Origin: Bacteroidales bacterium
GTDB lineage: Bacteria; Bacteroidota; Bacteroidia; Bacteroidales; Muribaculaceae
Assembly (NCBI GenBank): GCA_014800785.1
Contig: JAAVFK010000013.1
Coordinates: 1 to 32,648, forward strand
Direction of reading: 5' to 3'
DNA length: 32,648 nt
Position 1 is the stretch's first letter. Each line of letters opens with the position of its first letter. Position numbers and translations under genes: made by a program. Below are positions 29,184-32,648 of this stretch, piece after piece. Under the pieces are notes generated by a model. That model saw only the letters and a list, made by a program, of their open reading frames with translations. It did no database searches and was not told where the DNA came from.

Positions 29184-29330
29184 ATGAGCATGTTGATACT
29201 TACTATTTTTCATTTAATTGATTTACTGAGTAATCCTATACAGGAAACATTAGATCCAGTGACAGTTAAATTTCTGTACGCAGCACTCTATTCTACTCTC
29301 CGTATGCTTATTAATATAAGATTTGAATGA
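29184..29330 (+). CDS. possible 48-aa hydrophobic small ORF downstream of the membrane gene
   Basis: MSMLILTIFHLIDLLSNPIQETLDPVTVKFLYAALYSTLRMLINIRFE*; no clear RBS. Confidence 0.3.
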   Translation: MSMLILTIFHLIDLLSNPIQETLDPVTVKFLYAALYSTLRMLINIRFE

Positions 29331-29518
29331 ACGATACACAAGCTTTTTATTGTTCATAGACTTTAGTAGGGGAATTACAATGATTGATAGGGTTATACCT
29401 TGATGTAAAAAACGACCTTCTCTTCGAAAGTGGCGACCTTTCGCCTGATAAGGACTTTTACCGTTCATTATGCCTTTTGAGGGATTTTGAAACTCTACGA
29501 CCTTGAACCTGTTGTTAC

Positions 29519-29546
29519 ATCGCCTCTCATCGGGGCGATTTTCTTT
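29519..29546 (+). terminator. Rho-independent terminator-like hairpin
   Basis: ATCGCC-tctcatcgg-GGCGAT followed by TTTCTTTTTC. Confidence 0.55.
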
Positions 29547-29909
29547 TTCTGCACCTCGTCTGCCAGGCTTCAATACATAAGACTTACGCTTCACCTTCAA
29601 CGGCGAAAGCTTCACGGAAGAAATCGAAGCCCGCACTGCCGATGAAGCACAGGAAATCGAAGCATTGGTGTACGATGAAGTCGACTACAGAATGGTTCAG
29701 GGCTGCTTTGCAGATCGGTGAACCTCCTCTATCTCGCCAAAGGGTCTGACCTCCGGTACAGCCTTTTAGGTTGCTCTTTTGTCGACACCGTTGGAGCGAC
29801 ACCGTTTTTAATCCTTACGGTCAAATTAATTTATGATTGATTACTTTTATCTGCCCAAATTTTAGTAAATTTACAATATATTACTCTCAAATTTACCTGC
29901 TTACGCTCA

Positions 29910-30140
29910 ATGAATACCTTCCAAATTCCATCCAAGGTAATAGATGCTTTGGAGAGCAACTTAAAAAAACCATACATAATCGTATTGGGACTCCCTCATA
30001 CGTATTCATACTTTCAAATCGAAAATATAAAATGGCGGCCAATACGTACGTCTTCTGCTCTACTTAAATTACTGATAAATTCAAAAGAGAATCCTGATTT
30101 TGAAATTATGGAAAACTTTGTTAGTTACTATTTTCGTTAA
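29910..30140 (+). CDS. hypothetical 76-aa protein upstream of the EVE-HNH gene
   Basis: MNTFQIPSKVIDALESNLKKPYIIVLGLPHTYSYFQIENIKWRPIRTSSALLKLL...; 14 bp before the next gene. Confidence 0.45.
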   Translation: MNTFQIPSKVIDALESNLKKPYIIVLGLPHTYSYFQIENIKWRPIRTSSALLKLLINSKENPDFEIMENFVSYYFR

Positions 30141-30154
30141 ATTTAGAATGATAA

Positions 30155-30892
30155 ATGGCGTATTGGATATTACCATGGAATAAAGAGATTTTCAACTTGC
30201 CCCAATGTTTAATAGACTTCGGGTTTGTTGAATGGCGACAGCGAAATAACCTCGCTGTCGGAGACATTGTTTTCATATACTGCTCTAATCCATTAAGGCA
30301 AATTAAGTATATGATGAAAGTGTCTAAAATCAATATTCCTCGAAATGAAACTGTCAATGATCAGTACCTTTTCGGGTATGAGTATAACTTAAAGCCTACG
30401 GACTATTATGCCCGCTTTGAGCCTATCGCTGAAACAACCGATAGCAATACTAAACTATCGTTGTCCTCGCTACGTGAGTTTGGTATAACATCAAATTTTC
30501 AAGGAGGTATAAAAGTCCCTTACAACATCTTACAATGGCTCTTAGATTGCTTTGATGTTGTATTCGATGACTTATCACAAATATTCTACGAACAATCATT
30601 CAGTTACCTCATATGAGAGAAACCAGCAAGCAAGAGAAAAATGCTTATCGTATTTTGGCTATTCATGTCAAATATGCGGCATAAATTTTGAGAAGGTATA
30701 TGGAGAAATTGGCAAAGGATTTATTCATGTTCACCATGTAGATTTTATTTCTTCTTTTGACGGTGCAGCACACGAAATAAACCCTTGCGAAGAACAGATT
30801 CCTGTTTGTCCTAATTGTCATGCAAGCTCCATCGGAAGCTGAACGGTAAATATTTAACACCTGATGAATTGAAAAATATCGTACAACAATGA
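30155..30892 (+). pseudogene. EVE(PUA-like)-HNH endonuclease, two frameshifts
   Basis: EVE-like MAYWILPWNKEIF..WRQRNNLAVGDIVFIYCSNPLRQIKYMMKV; HNH SYFGYSCQICGINFEKVYGEIGKGFIHVHHVDFISSFDGAAHEINPCEEQIPVCPNCHA then, in another frame, LHRKLNGKYLTPDELKNIVQQ*. Confidence 0.8.
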
Positions 30893-31020
30893 ACGACTTT
30901 GATAATTTAGATACTTACAATGGAGATTTGGGGCATGACGGCTGGGTAGACTTCGACTATAACGAAAACACGGGCGACGTGTCGGCCCTCTTTGAGGATT
31001 CCGACAGCGACAACTATTAA
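30889..31020 (+). CDS. 43-aa highly acidic miniprotein
   Basis: MNDFDNLDTYNGDLGHDGWVDFDYNENTGDVSALFEDSDSDNY*; ATGA overlap with the HNH stop; 13 D/E and no K/R. Confidence 0.55.
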   Translation: MNDFDNLDTYNGDLGHDGWVDFDYNENTGDVSALFEDSDSDNY

Positions 31021-31037
31021 CGGCCGGGGATTGACTT

Positions 31038-31814
31038 ATGCGCATCATCAGTTGGAATATAAATGGTATCAAGGCGCACTTCGATGCCCTTAAAGACCTC
31101 GTAACTCGTTATGAACCGGACATCTTGTGTCTCCAAAAGGTAAAATCTTCAAAAGGGATAGAAGCCTTTCCTTTGGAGGGCTATGAATCATTTGATATTT
31201 CCACTTATCGATCTCGGTATAACGGAGTCGGCACTTATTATCGGAACATTGATTTTCCGTTGATGAACTTCCCAAACAACCTTGCGGCGGAAGGGCATTT
31301 TCAGGCTCTCCGTATAAGACCGCAAATGCATGTTCTCTTCAATATTTATGCTCCTTTCAGCTGTCTGAGAGACCTGAAATATAGTGAGGCGCGCAGGAAA
31401 TGGGATGATCTGTTATTCCTTTTTGCAAAGGATGTATCGTCATATACGCTCCTTATCATGTGTGGCGATTTCAACGTGGTGAACCAGTCATACGACACAT
31501 GGACCCGCAACTGCAATCATGACAAGCCTTGTTACTACTCATGGGAGCGTGCCAATTTCGGCAAATTACTTCAGCAGTGGGACCTTGTGGATGCATTCCG
31601 GCAACTGCATCCCCAGGAGATGAAGTTTACATACTTCGACAGTAAGGGGGATGACCGAGCCTCCAATCAAGGCGACAGCATAGACTATTTTCTCATCAGC
31701 CGTTCCTTAATGCCATACATAACCCGCTGCGATATCATCGATAATATAACCGCCTCCAACAGCAATCCGATCCTTGACTGCAGCGTTGCGGTGCCGTCGC
31801 CGGCCAATCGTTAA
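31038..31814 (+). CDS. exodeoxyribonuclease III (Xth)-family homologue with substituted catalytic residues
   Basis: MRIISWNINGIKAHFDALKDLVTRYEPDILCLQKVK...CGDFNVVNQSYD...QGDSIDYFLISRSL...ASNSNPILDCSV. Confidence 0.88.
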   Translation: MRIISWNINGIKAHFDALKDLVTRYEPDILCLQKVKSSKGIEAFPLEGYESFDISTYRSRYNGVGTYYRNIDFPLMNFPNNLAAEGHFQALRIRPQMHVLFNIYAPFSCLRDLKYSEARRKWDDLLFLFAKDVSSYTLLIMCGDFNVVNQSYDTWTRNCNHDKPCYYSWERANFGKLLQQWDLVDAFRQLHPQEMKFTYFDSKGDDRASNQGDSIDYFLISRSLMPYITRCDIIDNITASNSNPILDCSVAVPSPANR

Positions 31815-31882
31815 TACAGGCGTAAGGTTTCGACGATCAGGCTAACTTCGAATAACTGATTATGGTAGTCATCCGATAATAA

Positions 31883-32030
31883 AGTCGAGCATAGAACCAT
31901 AGGGCCATATCTTCGTTGGTCTGTCTCTTTTTTATTTTTGGCCGTAGAACTATAGTAGCAAATTTTCTTTGGTTTGTTCCTTTGTTTTTTGACCATAGGA
32001 CCGTAGGACCATATTTTTCTTTGGTATGCT
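31883..32030 (+). repeat. degenerate tandem repeat, about 50-bp period, three units
   Basis: [accatagggccatatcttcgttggtctgtct..tttttg][gccgtagaactatagtagcaaattttctttggtttgttcctttgttttttg][accataggaccgtaggaccatatttttctttggtatgc]. Confidence 0.7.
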
Positions 32031-32336
32031 TTTCCTCAAATATGCCTACGGCAGATACAAAAAAGTTGAAGTCGAACTTATGAAGAATCGTCCGTCGCGG
32101 GGTGGAGTAGTCAACCCTGTAACAAAGGTGGACATCGACTCCAAGAGTGCGTTGTGCCTACCTCGCGAGGCTCACTGACGTCGAGCCGCTGAGTTTCACC
32201 GTCCGTTGCTTTACGGAGGTTGGCGCAACGTCAAGTTGCTTTCCTTCGGCGAATGTCGCATAATCGCTTTAGCGCTTTGCTTGCAAATAAATCCGCGACT
32301 GCTGCATCTTCCAAGTAAACGATTGCGAGGTATTTC

Positions 32337-32367
32337 TTTGATAACTCGCGGATTATCCGTAACTTTG
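32337..32367 (+). promoter_or_regulatory. Bacteroidetes consensus promoter
   Basis: TTTG (32337-32340) - 19 bp - TAACTTTG (32360-32367), 20 bp before ATG 32388. Confidence 0.75.
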
Positions 32368-32387
32368 CAGAAAATTTATGCCAAATT

Positions 32388-32648
32388 ATGAAATCCAAAG
32401 TCAAATATAGCCAATATGTTACAATCTTAACAGCAATTATATACGGGGTGCTGTTTGTAGGGTGCATCGCAACTGTGAAAGAAGAACCTGAGTTTTTCTG
32501 TCTCTTGGGTATTTTCCTCATATTGTTTTTTTGCGCATTATTTTATGGCGTAGCCTATATTAAGGTAACTGGTGACTATATTATTATGGGTAGCCTTCTT
32601 AAAAGCAAGAAGATTCTAATGCGAAATGTGGAAAGTGTAGAACTTTTC
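32388..32648 (+). CDS. membrane protein, partial (runs off the window end)
   Basis: MKSKVKYSQYVTILTAIIYGVLFVGCIATVKEEPEFFCLLGIFLILFFCALFYGVAYIKVTGDYIIMGSLLKSKKILMRNVESVELF; open to the window end. Confidence 0.65.
   Translation, partial: MKSKVKYSQYVTILTAIIYGVLFVGCIATVKEEPEFFCLLGIFLILFFCALFYGVAYIKVTGDYIIMGSLLKSKKILMRNVESVELF

Noticed and set aside
32032-32178. Coherent frame FLKYAYGRYKKVEVELMKNRPSRGGVVNPVTKVDIDSKSALCLPREAH*
   Set aside because: Protein-like composition, but no start codon, no family recognised and partly abutting repeats
1-32648. tRNA or rRNA genes
   Set aside because: No cloverleaf-consistent or rRNA-like sequence was recognised by eye; not exhaustively tested

Overview
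The window looks like Bacteroidales DNA: Bacteroidetes-type promoters (TTTG-N19-TAnnTTTG), a 'NLQGVRL...KVLI' C-terminal tail on a secreted protein, and Rpn-like and ArdA-like accessory genes. It has two parts. (1) About 1-20,065 is a tightly packed, co-directional surface-polysaccharide (capsule/O-antigen-type) locus. It contains a MenD-like remnant, two polysaccharide pyruvyl transferases, several GT2/GT4 glycosyltransferases, an EpsG-like polymerase, a ManC-like nucleotidyltransferase-cupin, an initiating sugar transferase, a PLP-fold protein and ATP-grasp ligases. Its 3' third is a decaying duplicated module with a reciprocal gene-loss pattern and a recombinant GT4 gene. (2) About 20,066-32,648 is an accessory graveyard. 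It contains Rpn nuclease remnants, an interrupted ArdA antirestriction gene, interleaved inverted repeats and a 92-bp cruciform, a nonsense-riddled prophage protease with a capsid stub, a GIY-YIG gene with one stop, an intact two-gene soluble/6-TM operon behind a leader that can form a pseudoknot, a frameshifted EVE-HNH nuclease coupled to a very acidic miniprotein, and an ExoIII homologue missing catalytic residues. Best candidates for an undescribed system are the 27,328-29,330 operon and the 29,910-31,814 nuclease / acidic peptide / dead-ExoIII cluster. All family calls come from reading motifs by eye; no searches were run.
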